Positions 31,439 through 40,944 of a stretch of DNA of 64,000 nt are shown here, in pieces. The stretch's first letter is position 1. Each line of letters opens with the position of its first letter. Under the pieces are notes generated by a model. The model ran no database searches. It was not told the origin of the DNA and saw only the letters and a list, made by a program, of their open reading frames with translations. The translations under genes and the position numbers were made by a program. Origin of the DNA: Sphingopyxis sp. 113P3 (GTDB lineage: Bacteria; Pseudomonadota; Alphaproteobacteria; Sphingomonadales; Sphingomonadaceae); contig NZ_CP009452.1 of NCBI RefSeq assembly GCF_001278035.1, positions 4,063,501 through 4,127,500 on the forward strand, written 5' to 3'.

Positions 31439-33391
31439 ATGAGCGCATACTCCACGCTTCGGCGCGCCACGGCCATGTTGCTCGCCATGCTGTTGCTGCT
31501 TCCGGCTATCGCACGCGCCGACACGGCCTCGGTGCAGACGATCTGGCGCCTGCTCGATTATGTCGCCGTGGACTATTCCGGCGCGGTGCGTGACGGCCGT
31601 GTCGTCAGCCAGGCCGAATATACCGAAATGCTGGAGTTCACCGATTCGGCCGCCGCGAAGATTGCGGCGCTTCCACCCAAAGGCGCGCGCGCGCGGTTGC
31701 TGGCTGGTGCGAAGCGGTTGAAAGCCGCCGTTGTCGCCAAGGAAAGCCCGCAGGAGGTTGCGCGGCAGGCCCGATCGGTCGCGGCGGCGTTGCTCAACGC
31801 CTATCCGGTGCCGCTTGCGCCGGCGCAAAGTCCCGATCTTGCAAGGGGCGCCGCTCTCTATGCGCAGAATTGCGCATCATGCCACGGCATGTCGGGCGAT
31901 GGCCGCGGCCCCGACGCAGCCAGGCTCGATCCACCGCCGATCGCCTTTTCCGATGCGGTACGCGCCCGCGAACGAAGCCTTTTTGGACTCTACCAGGTGA
32001 TCGAGCAAGGTCTGGACGGAACGGGGATGCAGAGCTTCGCCGACCTTCCTGCCGCCGATCGCTGGGCCCTCGCCTTCTACAGCGGCCGCTTCGCTTTCCG
32101 TGATACGACGCAGGGCGAGCGGATCTGGCAATCCGACGCGTCCGTCCGCCGCCTGGTGCCTGACATGCCTACCCTGACGGCAATGACGCCGGCGGCGCTC
32201 GGTGCGAAGATCGGACAACCGGAGGCCGACGCCGTGATGGCCTATCTCAGGGCCAATCCTCAGGCCGTCGCGGGGCCGGGAACTGGATCGCTGGCGCTGG
32301 CGCGGGAGCGGCTCGAACAGAGCTTCACCGCATATGCTGCCGGGAAGAGGCAGCAAGCCGGGGAACTTGCGCTGTCCGCCTATCTTGACGGGTTCGAACC
32401 CCTCGAGCCGCTCCTCGCCTCGCGCGACGGCGCCCTCATGGCCCGGATCGAGACGGCAATGGGCGCGGTGCGCGCGGCTATCCAGAAGGGCGCACCCGTC
32501 GCGGAAGTCCGCCGCGAGATTTCAGGGCTCGATACGCTCTTCACCGAGGCCGAGCAGGTGCTTGCCCCCGAACAGGCGAGCAGCGCATCGGCCTTTGCCG
32601 GGGCCCTGACGATCCTGCTGCGCGAGGGCCTGGAAGCAATTCTTGTCGTCGTCGCGATCATCGCTTTCCTGCGAAAGGCCGAGCGCCCGGAAGCCCTGCG
32701 CTATGTGCATGCTGGCTGGGTTGCCGCCCTTGCCGCGGGTGGCCTCACTTGGGCGCTCGCGACCTATGCCATCGGCGTCAGCGGGGCGAGTCGCGAATTG
32801 ACCGAGGGCTTCGGATCCTTGCTCGCGGCCGTCATTCTGCTGTCGGTCGGTATCTGGATGCACGGAAAATCCCAAGCCGATCAATGGCAGCGCTATATTC
32901 ACGCAAAGCTGAGCGCGGCGCTCTCGAAACGCTCGTCCTGGTTCCTGTTCGGGCTCGCCTTCCTCGCCGTCTATCGCGAGGTGTTCGAGACCATCCTGTT
33001 TTATGCCGCGCTGACGTCGCAAGGCAGCGGCGGAGCTGTTTTCGGCGGCTTTTTGACCGGGATCATCCTGTTGACCGCCATAGCCTGGGCGATGCTCCGT
33101 TACAGCCAGCGGCTGCCGATCGGCAAATTCTTCACGTACAGCTCGGCGCTCATGGCGGTGCTTGCCACCGTATTGGCGGGCAAGGGCACGGCGGCGCTGC
33201 AGGAGGCGGGTATGCTCTCGATAATGCCCGTGGTCGGCTGGCCGCGGATCACGATCCTGGGTATCTATCCGACGCTGCAAGTCATCCTGATGCAAGCCGC
33301 CGCGCTGCTCATCATAATCCTCGGCTTCTGGTATAATCGACGGGCCATCGGAGCCGGGCGGCCTGACAGAGCTGGCAATCAGTCTGTGTAG
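31439..33391 (+). CDS. Cytochrome c - FTR1 iron/lead permease fusion (PbrT-like)
   Basis: A 650-residue protein from ATG 31439, 4 bases after the CDF stop. It has a signal peptide (residues 1-27), a cytochrome c heme site CASCHG (Cys145, Cys148, His149), a helical linker (about 285-380), and an FTR1 permease domain with the two REXXE metal motifs, REGLE (395-399) and REVFE (513-517), in seven hydrophobic segments. The FTR1 family imports ferric iron after oxidation. The fused form with cytochrome is known as PbrT in lead-resistance operons. Import next to exporters is paradoxical and may serve iron balance or sensing. Confidence 0.88.
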   Translation: MSAYSTLRRATAMLLAMLLLLPAIARADTASVQTIWRLLDYVAVDYSGAVRDGRVVSQAEYTEMLEFTDSAAAKIAALPPKGARARLLAGAKRLKAAVVAKESPQEVARQARSVAAALLNAYPVPLAPAQSPDLARGAALYAQNCASCHGMSGDGRGPDAARLDPPPIAFSDAVRARERSLFGLYQVIEQGLDGTGMQSFADLPAADRWALAFYSGRFAFRDTTQGERIWQSDASVRRLVPDMPTLTAMTPAALGAKIGQPEADAVMAYLRANPQAVAGPGTGSLALARERLEQSFTAYAAGKRQQAGELALSAYLDGFEPLEPLLASRDGALMARIETAMGAVRAAIQKGAPVAEVRREISGLDTLFTEAEQVLAPEQASSASAFAGALTILLREGLEAILVVVAIIAFLRKAERPEALRYVHAGWVAALAAGGLTWALATYAIGVSGASRELTEGFGSLLAAVILLSVGIWMHGKSQADQWQRYIHAKLSAALSKRSSWFLFGLAFLAVYREVFETILFYAALTSQGSGGAVFGGFLTGIILLTAIAWAMLRYSQRLPIGKFFTYSSALMAVLATVLAGKGTAALQEAGMLSIMPVVGWPRITILGIYPTLQVILMQAAALLIIILGFWYNRRAIGAGRPDRAGNQSV

Positions 33392-33489
33392 GGGGACGAC
33401 CCCCAATCGGTTGCCATCCCGCCGGCATCCGCGCCGTAAGCCCATTGCGCGCGTCGACGAACTGATCCATCGTGTATTTCCGATATGAA

Positions 33490-33533
33490 TTGACAGGTCT
33501 GCATACATCGGATAATCCCGATGTATGCAGACC
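33490..33533 (+). promoter_or_regulatory. ars promoter with 38-bp perfect palindromic operator
   Basis: TTGACA (33490-33495) is followed by a palindrome with 16-base arms (33496-33511 and 33518-33533, arm starting GGTCTGCATACATCGG) around a 6-base centre ATAATC. A GATAAT -10 (33511-33516) sits at the centre. The right arm covers the arsR start codon (33525), so the repressor would block polymerase and the message would be leaderless or nearly so. This is a typical position for ArsR autorepression, but unusually long and symmetrical. Confidence 0.82.
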
Positions 33534-33854
33534 GATGCTGCCTTGTCCATCCTTGCCGCTCTGGCGCACCCTACGCGCCTCGATGCATTTCGCTTGATCG
33601 TTCAGCATGAGCCCGCAGGGCTATCGACGGGACAGCTCGTCGAAGCGTCGGGGCTCAGCCAGAGTAGCTTTTCGACGCATCTCGCGGTTCTGGTGAAGGC
33701 AGGCTTGGTAATACCGGAAAGGCGCGGCCGGCAAATCATCCAACGAGCGGACATCGACGCACTTCGCGGTCTGATGCTCTTCCTCGCAAAGGACTGTTGT
33801 CAGGGACGCGCTGAACTGTGCGAACCGCTGCTCGCCGACCTTGCCTGCTGCTGA
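33525..33854 (+). CDS. arsR: ArsR-family arsenic-responsive repressor
   Basis: A 109-residue winged-helix protein: ALSILAALAHPTRLDAFRLI (helix 1), LVEASGLSQSSFSTHLAVLV (recognition HTH), and a basic wing (ERRGRQIIQRAD). The As(III)-binding cysteines are C-terminal: Cys91-Cys92 and Cys99, with a further Cys108-Cys109 pair at the end. This resembles the C-terminal-cysteine ArsR class (as in Acidithiobacillus ferrooxidans) rather than the ELCVCDL class. ATG 33525 lies within the palindromic operator. Confidence 0.92.
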   Translation: MQTDAALSILAALAHPTRLDAFRLIVQHEPAGLSTGQLVEASGLSQSSFSTHLAVLVKAGLVIPERRGRQIIQRADIDALRGLMLFLAKDCCQGRAELCEPLLADLACC

Positions 33855-33885
33855 TCGGCATATGCAGCCCCTGAGAGAGAAGTCG

Positions 33886-34407
33886 ATGACCGACAATATC
33901 TATAATGTGTTGTTCCTTTGTACCGGCAACAGCGCCCGCTCGATTCTAGCCGAAGCTCTGCTCAACCGCATGGGCGAGGGGCGGTTCCGTGCCTATAGCG
34001 CCGGGAGCTTTCCCAAAGGCACGGTCCATGCACAGGCGCTCGCGCTTCTCGATGAGCTCGGGTTCGAGACCGACGGTCTGCGCTCGAAAAGCTGGGACGA
34101 ATTCTCGGGACCAAACGCTACCAGCTTCGATTTCATCTTTACCGTCTGCGACAATGCTGCCGGGGAGACATGCCCGATCTGGCCCGGGCGGCCGATGAGC
34201 GCTCATTGGGGGATTGAAGATCCGGCCGCGATCGAAGGCCCCGGTCAGCGCGAGGCGTTCGAGCGCGCGCTCCATTATCTGTCGAACCGAATCTCGCTGT
34301 TCCTCGCGCTGCCGCACGATAGCATCGACGAAATGGCAATGGAACGGAAGCTCAAGGAAATCGGCCGCGCCGAAGGTGCGACCGGCCAAGCGGAGTCGGC
34401 CCAATGA
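33886..34407 (+). CDS. arsC: Arsenate reductase, low-molecular-weight phosphatase type
   Basis: A 173-residue protein from ATG 33886 (after GAGAGA). It has the phosphatase-like P-loop CTGNSARS (12-19, nucleophile Cys12), and the resolving pair Cys88/Cys96 in TVCDNAAGETC. This thioredoxin-coupled type reduces As(V) to As(III) for export by Acr3. It overlaps the next arsC gene by four bases. Confidence 0.92.
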   Translation: MTDNIYNVLFLCTGNSARSILAEALLNRMGEGRFRAYSAGSFPKGTVHAQALALLDELGFETDGLRSKSWDEFSGPNATSFDFIFTVCDNAAGETCPIWPGRPMSAHWGIEDPAAIEGPGQREAFERALHYLSNRISLFLALPHDSIDEMAMERKLKEIGRAEGATGQAESAQ

Positions 34408-34835
34408 CCACCGATATCGTCATCTACCATAATCCCGAATGCGGAACCTCGCGCAACGCTCTCGCGATGATCCGCAATGCCGGGATCGAGCCGCATGTCG
34501 TCGAATATCTGAAGACACCGCCGTCGCGTGCGCTGCTCGAACAGTTGATCGCGCGGGCCGGCGTTACCCCGCGGGAATTGCTTCGCGAGAAGGGCACACC
34601 CTTCGCCGAACTCGGGCTCGGCGACGAGAGCCTCGAAGACAGCGCGCTCATCGATGCGATGATGGCGCATCCTGTCCTCATCAACCGGCCGCTCGTCGTG
34701 TCGCCGCTCGGCGTGAAGCTCTGCCGCCCGTCCGAGGCAGTCCTCGACATTCTTCCGGCCGGTCAGTTCGGCGCCTTCGCCAAGGAAGATGGTGAGCAGG
34801 TGGTCGATGCCGACGGTCATCGCGTCCGCACCTGA
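34404..34835 (+). CDS. arsC: Arsenate reductase, glutaredoxin type
   Basis: A 143-residue protein with the ArsC signature [12 protein letters not shown] (Cys13 nucleophile), the substrate Arg in PRELLREKG, and [18 protein letters not shown], as in the E. coli-type enzyme, which uses glutathione and glutaredoxin. Two unrelated arsenate reductases in one operon draw electrons from different thiol systems. It starts inside the last codons of the previous arsC. Confidence 0.92.
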   Translation: MTTDIVIYHNPECGTSRNALAMIRNAGIEPHVVEYLKTPPSRALLEQLIARAGVTPRELLREKGTPFAELGLGDESLEDSALIDAMMAHPVLINRPLVVSPLGVKLCRPSEAVLDILPAGQFGAFAKEDGEQVVDADGHRVRT

Positions 34836-34842
34836 GCCAGCC

Positions 34843-35910
34843 ATGACCGCATCCGCCGAACGCGAACGCCTGACGTTCCTCGATCGCTACCTGACGCTGT
34901 GGATCTTCCTTGCGATGATGGTCGGCGTATTGCTCGGATCAGCTTTCGAGGGGTTGCCCGCCGCCATCGATGCCATGTCGGTCGGCACGACGAACATCCC
35001 GATCGCGATCGGCCTCATCCTGATGATGTATCCGCCGCTCGCGCGCGTGCGCTACGACGAACTGCCACGCGTTTTCGAAGACAAGCGCGTCCTGGCCATC
35101 TCGCTGATCCAGAACTGGATCATCGGCCCGGTTCTGATGTTCGCGCTCGCGGTCATCTTCCTCTCGGACCGGCCCGAATATATGACCGGGCTGATCCTCA
35201 TCGGCCTCGCACGCTGCATCGCGATGGTGATCGTCTGGAACCAGCTTGCGAAAGGCGACAATCAATATGTCGCGGCACTCGTCGCCTTCAACTCGATCTT
35301 CCAGATCCTCTTCTTCAGCGTCTACGCCTGGTTCTTCCTGACGGTCCTGCCGCCGCTCTTCGGACTCGAAGGCAGCGTCATCGACGTCAGCTTCCGGACG
35401 ATCGCCGAGGCGGTCCTCATCTATCTCGGCATCCCCTTCCTAGCAGGCTATCTGACGCGCCGCGTCCTCGCCCGCGCCAAGGGAGAAGAATGGTACGAAA
35501 CGCGATTCCTGCCGAAAATCGGCCCGGTCACGCTGGTCGCGCTCCTCTTCACCATTGTCGCGATGTTCAGCCTCAAGGGCAGCGAGATACTCACCATCCC
35601 CGGCGACGTCATCCGGATCGCGATCCCGCTCACCATCTATTTCGTGGTGCAATTCCTCATCAGCTTCTGGATGGGTAAGCTGATCGAAGCGGACTATCCG
35701 CGCACGACCGCGGTCGCCTTCACCGCCGCGGGCAATAATTTCGAGCTGGCGATCGCTGTCGCAATCGCCGCCTTCGGCCTCGCCTCGCCCATCGCTTTCG
35801 CAGCGGTCATCGGCCCGCTTGTCGAGGTGCCCGTCCTCATCCTCCTCGTCAGCGTTGCGTTCCGCCTCGGACGTCGCTGGTTCCCGGCGAGCGTTCCTTC
35901 ACAAGCCTGA
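34843..35910 (+). CDS. acr3: ACR3-family arsenite efflux transporter
   Basis: A 355-residue inner-membrane protein from ATG 34843 (7 bases after the arsC stop) with ten hydrophobic segments. The conserved functional Cys is in [18 protein letters not shown], and the family's [16 protein letters not shown] motif is present. It exports arsenite using the proton gradient. An upstream frame extension to 34789 overlaps arsC and is not expected to be used. Confidence 0.94.
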   Translation: MTASAERERLTFLDRYLTLWIFLAMMVGVLLGSAFEGLPAAIDAMSVGTTNIPIAIGLILMMYPPLARVRYDELPRVFEDKRVLAISLIQNWIIGPVLMFALAVIFLSDRPEYMTGLILIGLARCIAMVIVWNQLAKGDNQYVAALVAFNSIFQILFFSVYAWFFLTVLPPLFGLEGSVIDVSFRTIAEAVLIYLGIPFLAGYLTRRVLARAKGEEWYETRFLPKIGPVTLVALLFTIVAMFSLKGSEILTIPGDVIRIAIPLTIYFVVQFLISFWMGKLIEADYPRTTAVAFTAAGNNFELAIAVAIAAFGLASPIAFAAVIGPLVEVPVLILLVSVAFRLGRRWFPASVPSQA

Positions 35911-35915
35911 GTATC

Positions 35916-36671
35916 ATGACAGAACAGACCCACAGCCGCCTGCGTGCGCTCTCCGACGCAGACCATTTTCCCGCATTGAGCCCCGAATATCTCCACGCAC
36001 AGCCGGCGTTTGGTCTGGGGCCGCTCGATCCCGCGCCGCGCATCCTTCTTCTGTACGGATCGCTGCGCGAGCGTTCCTACTCGCGCCTCGTCGTCGAGGA
36101 AACGGCGCGTCTGCTCCAGCTTTTCGGCTGCGAGACCCGCATCTTCGACCCTTCCGACCTGCCGATGCCCGACCTCATCGCCGACGACGATCATCCGGCG
36201 GTCGAGGAACTGCGGCAGCATTCCATCTGGTCCGACGGCCAGGTCTGGTGCAGCCCCGAACGCCATGGCCAGATTACCGGCATCATGAAGGCGCAGGTCG
36301 ATCACCTTCCCCTCGCCTACAAAGGGCTCCGTCCGACACAGGGCCGCACGCTCGCCGTGATGCAGGTCTCGGCGGGATCGCAGTCGTTCAACAGCGTCAA
36401 CACGCTGCGCATCCTCGGCCGCTGGATGCGGATGATCACCATCCCCAACCAGTCGAGCGTCGCGAAGGCCTATCAGGAGTTCGACGAGGCAGGACGCATG
36501 CTGCCGTCGAGCTATTATGACCGCATCGTCGATGTCGCCGAAGAGCTGGTGCGCTTTACCGTGCTCACGCGCGGCCACGCCGAACAGCTCGTCGACCGCT
36601 ATTCGGAGCGCAAGGATCGCAACGCCCCTATCCCGACACCCGCACAGCTGGCCAAGTTGCCGGGGGCGTGA
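35916..36671 (+). CDS. arsH: ArsH organoarsenical oxidase / NADPH:FMN oxidoreductase
   Basis: A 251-residue flavodoxin-fold protein. The phosphate-binding loop is [11 protein letters not shown], and [14 protein letters not shown] and [20 protein letters not shown] are ArsH landmarks. ArsH oxidises trivalent methylarsenicals and other aromatic arsenicals to less toxic pentavalent forms using NADPH. It starts 5 bases after acr3, ends the ars operon, and converges with the trb operon 27 bases away. Confidence 0.93.
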   Translation: MTEQTHSRLRALSDADHFPALSPEYLHAQPAFGLGPLDPAPRILLLYGSLRERSYSRLVVEETARLLQLFGCETRIFDPSDLPMPDLIADDDHPAVEELRQHSIWSDGQVWCSPERHGQITGIMKAQVDHLPLAYKGLRPTQGRTLAVMQVSAGSQSFNSVNTLRILGRWMRMITIPNQSSVAKAYQEFDEAGRMLPSSYYDRIVDVAEELVRFTVLTRGHAEQLVDRYSERKDRNAPIPTPAQLAKLPGA

Positions 36672-36698
36672 TGTCTTGTGGCCGCGAACTGGTGCCGA

Positions 36699-36920
36699 TC
36701 AGGATCGACGCCGCAGCTTGCCGAACTCGCGGTCACCGCTCATGAAGCGCTCGATCATCGGAGCAATCAGCCGCTCCACCGGCAAAGGCTCGGTGAGCCC
36801 GTTGGCCCTGGCATGAACGCGGGCATAGTCAGCAAGATCGCGCATAACGCCGCCCGACAGTTCAACCGTGACCTTGACCGGCCGATCCTCGGCGATGGGT
36901 CCGAGCCGCAGCTTGCTCAT
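36699..36920 (-). CDS. DUF2274 protein of the trb cluster
   Basis: A 73-residue protein (MSKLRLGPIAEDRPVKVTVE..) typical of the small gene that follows trbI in alphaproteobacterial Trb operons. Its ATG overlaps the trbI stop (ATGA). The first half resembles a ribbon-helix-helix strand/helix pattern (KVTVELSGGVMRDLADYARV), so DNA binding is possible. Last gene of the transfer operon. Confidence 0.8.
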   Translation of the reverse strand: MSKLRLGPIAEDRPVKVTVELSGGVMRDLADYARVHARANGLTEPLPVERLIAPMIERFMSGDREFGKLRRRS

Positions 36921-38146
36921 CGGGATTCACCGCTGAAAAGCGGCTCCAGCACCAGGTCACGAGTGACGATAACCCGAAACGCGAAACCGGGACGGATGGT
37001 AATAGTGGGCGGTATGGCGAGTTGCCGTTCGACGATTTGCCGCCCGGTCTGGCCGATCGAATCCTGCGATCCCGACCGGATCGCACGAACGAGCCGGTCG
37101 TCGTCGTTCGCTCCGAGTTCGGCGCCGACGCCGAGCAGGGCCGATACGAGCGCCGCCTTGAACATATGGCCCCAATGATAGTCGGTGCGATCCGCCAGCC
37201 CCGCCATTCCGGCGGCGTCGGCCCCGGGAAGCCGGCCAAGTGCGATCGAGCGGCCGCCGGGAAGGGTCAATCGATCCCAAGCCAGTAACACGCGATTTTG
37301 CCCTGCCACGATCTCGCTGTCATATTCTCCGATCAGGCGCGAGCCCTGGGGGATCAGGAGAATGCGTCCCGTCGGACTGTCATAGATATTCTGTGTTACC
37401 TGCGCTGTGATCTGGCCCGGAAGATCGGAACGGATGCCGGTGATCAGCGCCGCCGGAATGATATTCCCGGCCTGCACGACATAGGGCGAAGCGAGCGGGA
37501 CGATGCGTTCGCCGCTGCCTGTCCGGCGCGGACCATCTCCCCTCAGAAAGGGACGAGCCGGGGCTTCTGCGCCCGGCGGGATGATCGCCTGCGCCGCGGG
37601 CGGCGCAGGTTGTTCCGCGGCATTGGCCGAGGCGCTGCTTCCCCCGCTTGCCAGGAAAAGATTGCTTGAACGCGCCGCGTCGCTTTCCTGGATCCGCCGC
37701 TCGCGCGCCTGATCTGCCGCCCGCTGTCGTGGATCGGTCGGCGGTGGAACAGGCGCCATGGGCGGCGGCGTTATCATCTCACCCTCCCTCTGCGCCGAGA
37801 CGATCGGCCGGCCGAGGTCACCGGGAAGCGGCGGCCCGAGTTTCGGAACCGCGCCATAATCCGCGGGCGCGCCCGTAATGACCTCCGAGCGGTTGGGGCG
37901 ATCGGTTTCATAGAGATTCTTGCCGGCCTGGGGCGCAGGCGATCGCAGCGCCCAGAGCAGAGCACCTGCGATCGCCAAGCCTGCCGCGCCGCCGATGACC
38001 GCGAGCGCCCGGCGCGAGAGGCGCATTACAGGCGGCATCTCGCCCTCAAGCCGAAACCCGATGGGGCTGGACGGCGCGACGGGGCATTCCGCCGCTAGGG
38101 CTTCGGGAGGCGGTTCTGCCTTCCCTTCCCGTTCCGGCACGCTCAT
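36917..38146 (-). CDS. trbI: TrbI/VirB10-like channel protein
   Basis: A 409-residue protein with an N-terminal cytoplasmic segment, one membrane helix (about residues 47-67), a long Pro-rich periplasmic linker, and a C-terminal TrbI/VirB10 domain (PYVVQAGNIIPAALITGIRS, LLIPQGSRLIGEYDSEI, YHWGHMFKAALVSALLGVGA). It spans both membranes and links the inner-membrane ATPases to the outer core. Overlaps trbG and DUF2274 by four bases each. Confidence 0.93.
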   Translation of the reverse strand: MSVPEREGKAEPPPEALAAECPVAPSSPIGFRLEGEMPPVMRLSRRALAVIGGAAGLAIAGALLWALRSPAPQAGKNLYETDRPNRSEVITGAPADYGAVPKLGPPLPGDLGRPIVSAQREGEMITPPPMAPVPPPTDPRQRAADQARERRIQESDAARSSNLFLASGGSSASANAAEQPAPPAAQAIIPPGAEAPARPFLRGDGPRRTGSGERIVPLASPYVVQAGNIIPAALITGIRSDLPGQITAQVTQNIYDSPTGRILLIPQGSRLIGEYDSEIVAGQNRVLLAWDRLTLPGGRSIALGRLPGADAAGMAGLADRTDYHWGHMFKAALVSALLGVGAELGANDDDRLVRAIRSGSQDSIGQTGRQIVERQLAIPPTITIRPGFAFRVIVTRDLVLEPLFSGESR

Positions 38147-38979
38147 GACCGCCCCCGACGGCGCTTGTCGTCGCGCTCGATCCGTATCTTTTTCGCGCCA
38201 CGCCCGCTGCCGAGCCGCAGTTCGGCGCGTTCGAACAGGCGGTCGACGATCAGGAACCGGCCTCGCACGCGGTAATTGACGAGCTCCGCACCATCCTTGT
38301 CGCCGAGCACGAAGAGCGGGGGCATATCGCCCTCGGCAATGCCGTCGCCAAACTCGACGAACAATTGGCGGCCGTCGTCGAAGACGCGCTGCGGGCGCCA
38401 GGGCACCTTGTCGCCGCTGATCCGATAACCAAAATTGAGCGCCGCAAAGTCGATGCCGCCCGCAACGGGTGCAGTGCGCTCCCGCTCGGTTTCGGCCGCT
38501 CGCAATGCGATTAGCTCATCGGCCGGGTAGGACCAGCTGACTGCCGCCATATAGGTCGAAGGCGTTGCGCGCAGTTCGAGATGATAGGTGCGGCGGTTGG
38601 TGTTGATGACGAGGTTCGTCATGATGTCGGGGCGGGTCGGCTTGACGAGAATATGAACGCGCCGCGACACACCGGCGCCGCTCAGCGTGTCGCCGATGAT
38701 CCAGCGGACCGTATCGCCGGCGGCGACCGGTCCGGGTCCGACGAGCTCTTCACCTTCCTGCAGCGCGATGTCGGTGACCTGCCCCGGGGCTGTATAGATC
38801 TGGAACAGCGCGCCATCGGCCCAGGCATATTTCTGGATCGCGTTAAGAAAAGTAGCGCGGTCCGGCTGAACGCGCGCCGCGTCATTGGCCCGGCCGACTT
38901 GCATCTTGACGTCGGAGGGGGCCGCGAGGGCAGGAAACGCGAACGCGGCTGCGGTCACGAAAGCGAGAAAACGCGTCAC
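38143..38979 (-). CDS. trbG: TrbG/VirB9-like outer-core protein
   Basis: A 278-residue protein. GTG 38979 is chosen because it overlaps the trbF stop (GTGA), as in the rest of this operon, and opens a signal peptide (VTRFLAFVTAAAFAFPALAA). The CagX/VirB9 fold is seen in TVRWIIGDTLSGAG, VHILVKPTRPDIMTNLVI, and the C-terminal VFDDGRQLFVEF. It forms the outer-membrane core with TrbI. Confidence 0.92.
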   Translation of the reverse strand: MTRFLAFVTAAAFAFPALAAPSDVKMQVGRANDAARVQPDRATFLNAIQKYAWADGALFQIYTAPGQVTDIALQEGEELVGPGPVAAGDTVRWIIGDTLSGAGVSRRVHILVKPTRPDIMTNLVINTNRRTYHLELRATPSTYMAAVSWSYPADELIALRAAETERERTAPVAGGIDFAALNFGYRISGDKVPWRPQRVFDDGRQLFVEFGDGIAEGDMPPLFVLGDKDGAELVNYRVRGRFLIVDRLFERAELRLGSGRGAKKIRIERDDKRRRGRS

Positions 38980-39662
38980 TGGCTGAGCTCCTTCGACCAA
39001 TTTATGGCGGTGACAAAAATGCCGAGCGGGTTGCGCCGCAAAGCATCGGGGGTACGGGGCGGCTGAACCGTCACGGTGACGATCGCCGACCAGCGCGACG
39101 TCTCCAGAAGGCTGCCGTCCTGATAGCGGCGCTCGGTCCAGGCGATACGAAAGCTGTCCTTGGAGGCGCGGATCACGCTCGACACATCGACCGCGACCTG
39201 TCGTTTGCCGATCTCCGCGAAGGGATCGTTCAGCCTCGCATATTCATTTAGCGCCTGCGCGCCGCTCGCCGTGGTGAAATCATAGGCGCTGAGCCAGTCC
39301 TTGCGCAGCACGATCGGGTCGGCCGGAATCGACCGGACATGCTCGATGAAGCGTGCGAGATGGAAGGCGATTTGCGGATCGGTCGGCGACCAGTCGGCGT
39401 CTGCGGGCGCGACGGCCCTTGCCTCGCCGAGCTTGTCGACCTCGACCACCCAGGGCGTGATCGTGCCGCGCAGCGACTGCCAGACCAGAGCCGAGGCGAG
39501 GCCGCCTGACAGAAGCAGGGTGCCGAAAAAGGCGAGCCGCCAATTCTTCGCCTGGACGCGCGACGAGCCGATGCGATCGTCCCAGATCTGCCCCGCGCGC
39601 TGATGCGGCGTGACCGGGACGGGCGAGATCCCATAATGATTGGAGGGCCTGCGGAAAATCAT
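38976..39662 (-). CDS. trbF: TrbF/VirB8-like protein
   Basis: A 228-residue protein with one membrane helix (about 43-63, LAFFGTLLLSGGLASALVWQ) and a VirB8-type periplasmic domain ending in TVTVQPPRTPDALRRNPLGI, with the conserved NPLGIFV. It helps nucleate assembly of the inner-membrane complex. It lies one base after trbL. Confidence 0.92.
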   Translation of the reverse strand: MIFRRPSNHYGISPVPVTPHQRAGQIWDDRIGSSRVQAKNWRLAFFGTLLLSGGLASALVWQSLRGTITPWVVEVDKLGEARAVAPADADWSPTDPQIAFHLARFIEHVRSIPADPIVLRKDWLSAYDFTTASGAQALNEYARLNDPFAEIGKRQVAVDVSSVIRASKDSFRIAWTERRYQDGSLLETSRWSAIVTVTVQPPRTPDALRRNPLGIFVTAINWSKELSQ

Positions 39663-39663
39663 A

Positions 39664-40944
39664 TCAATCCCTTTCGCTGATGTCAGGTGCGGAGCCAGCG
39701 CCGTGGCTATCGCCGCCCTTCAGGGTCTGCGCGCCGACCATCGCGCCCTGCGCGACCGCCTGCCGCTGCCGCATCGCGGTCGCCCACGCGGGCGGCGTGC
39801 CGGCAGCAGGTGCCGACCCGGCCTTCGCCGCCTGACCCGCGCGGCCGGCCGCAAATTGCTCGCGGGTCCGCTCGGCGGCACGCCGAAGCGGGGACGCCGC
39901 AGCGCTCGCCGCCGAGCGCGCGACACTGGCGAGACCCGCACCGACCGCCTGCGCCCCGCTCTTCCCGGCCGCGCCTGCGGCGTAGGAGCCCGATGCGCTG
40001 CCCGCAGTGCGGGTAGCGCCAGCCGCAGCGCCGCGCGCAAAGGTGGCGGCGGCACCGGTGGCCAGCGTCGCACCCGCCGCGCCTGCGGCGAGCGTGGCGC
40101 CGGCGGCGACGGCCGTGCCGGCCGCAGCGCCTGCGCCGAGCTGGGGACCGCCCGCGACGATGCCATTGGCGATCGAAGGACCGAAGATACCGAGACCCAG
40201 CAATGTGAGCGCGCCAAGCGCGATCGCCATCACCTGCTCGATGTCGGACTCGGCGCCAATCTGGGCACCCATGAAGCGATCGAAGAGGGTCGTGCCGATC
40301 CCGGTGATGACGGCGAGCACCAGCACCTTGATGCCCGAGGAAACGATATGGCCAAGGACGCGCTCCGCCATGAAGGCGGTGCGGCCGAAAAAGGCGAAGG
40401 GGATCAGAACGAAGCCCGCGAGCGTGACGAGCTTGAACTCGAGAATCGTCACGAAGACCTGCACCGCGAGGATGAAGAAAGCGAGGACGACGATCACCCA
40501 GGCGATCAGCAGGATCAATATCTGCACGAAGTTGGTGAAGAGCCCGATAGGCCCCAATAGGTCCTTGCTCGCATCAAGAAGCGGCTCCGCGGCATCGAGG
40601 CCCGTCGCCGCAATGACGCCCGGGCGCATGAAGTCGCCGATCGCCATGGTGCCGCCGCTCGCCTTCAGCCCAAGGCCAGCAAAGCTTTCGAGCATGATCG
40701 TCGCCAGGCTCTGGAAATTACCGATGATGAACGCGAAGACGCCAATATAGAGCGTCTTCTTGACGAGCCGCTGCATGACATCCTCGTCGGCGCCCCACGC
40801 CCAGAACAGCGCCGCGATCGTCACGTCGATGACGATGAGCGTCGTCGACAGGAAGCCGACTTCGCCGCCGAGCAGTCCGAAGCCGCTGTCGATATAGGTC
40901 GAAAAGACCGACAGAAATTGGTCGATCACGCCCGTGTCGTTCAT
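39664..40944 (-). CDS. trbL: TrbL/VirB6-like polytopic membrane protein
   Basis: A 426-residue protein with at least six membrane helices in the first 260 residues (LLGGEVGFLSTTLIVIDVTI, FVQILILLIAWVIVVLAFFI, LVTLAGFVLIPFAFFG). A long Ala/Gly-rich low-complexity C-terminal tail follows, as is usual in TrbL. It forms part of the inner-membrane DNA channel. It overlaps trbK-alt by four bases. Confidence 0.92.
   Translation of the reverse strand: MNDTGVIDQFLSVFSTYIDSGFGLLGGEVGFLSTTLIVIDVTIAALFWAWGADEDVMQRLVKKTLYIGVFAFIIGNFQSLATIMLESFAGLGLKASGGTMAIGDFMRPGVIAATGLDAAEPLLDASKDLLGPIGLFTNFVQILILLIAWVIVVLAFFILAVQVFVTILEFKLVTLAGFVLIPFAFFGRTAFMAERVLGHIVSSGIKVLVLAVITGIGTTLFDRFMGAQIGAESDIEQVMAIALGALTLLGLGIFGPSIANGIVAGGPQLGAGAAAGTAVAAGATLAAGAAGATLATGAAATFARGAAAGATRTAGSASGSYAAGAAGKSGAQAVGAGLASVARSAASAAASPLRRAAERTREQFAAGRAGQAAKAGSAPAAGTPPAWATAMRQRQAVAQGAMVGAQTLKGGDSHGAGSAPDISERD

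Noticed and set aside
33391..33490. Minus-strand frame starting MDQFVDARNGLTARMPAGWQ and GGGGG-ACGA-CCCCC hairpin
   Set aside because: The frame runs into the FTR1 gene antisense and has no family; the hairpin lacks a T-run and has a 5-bp stem only.
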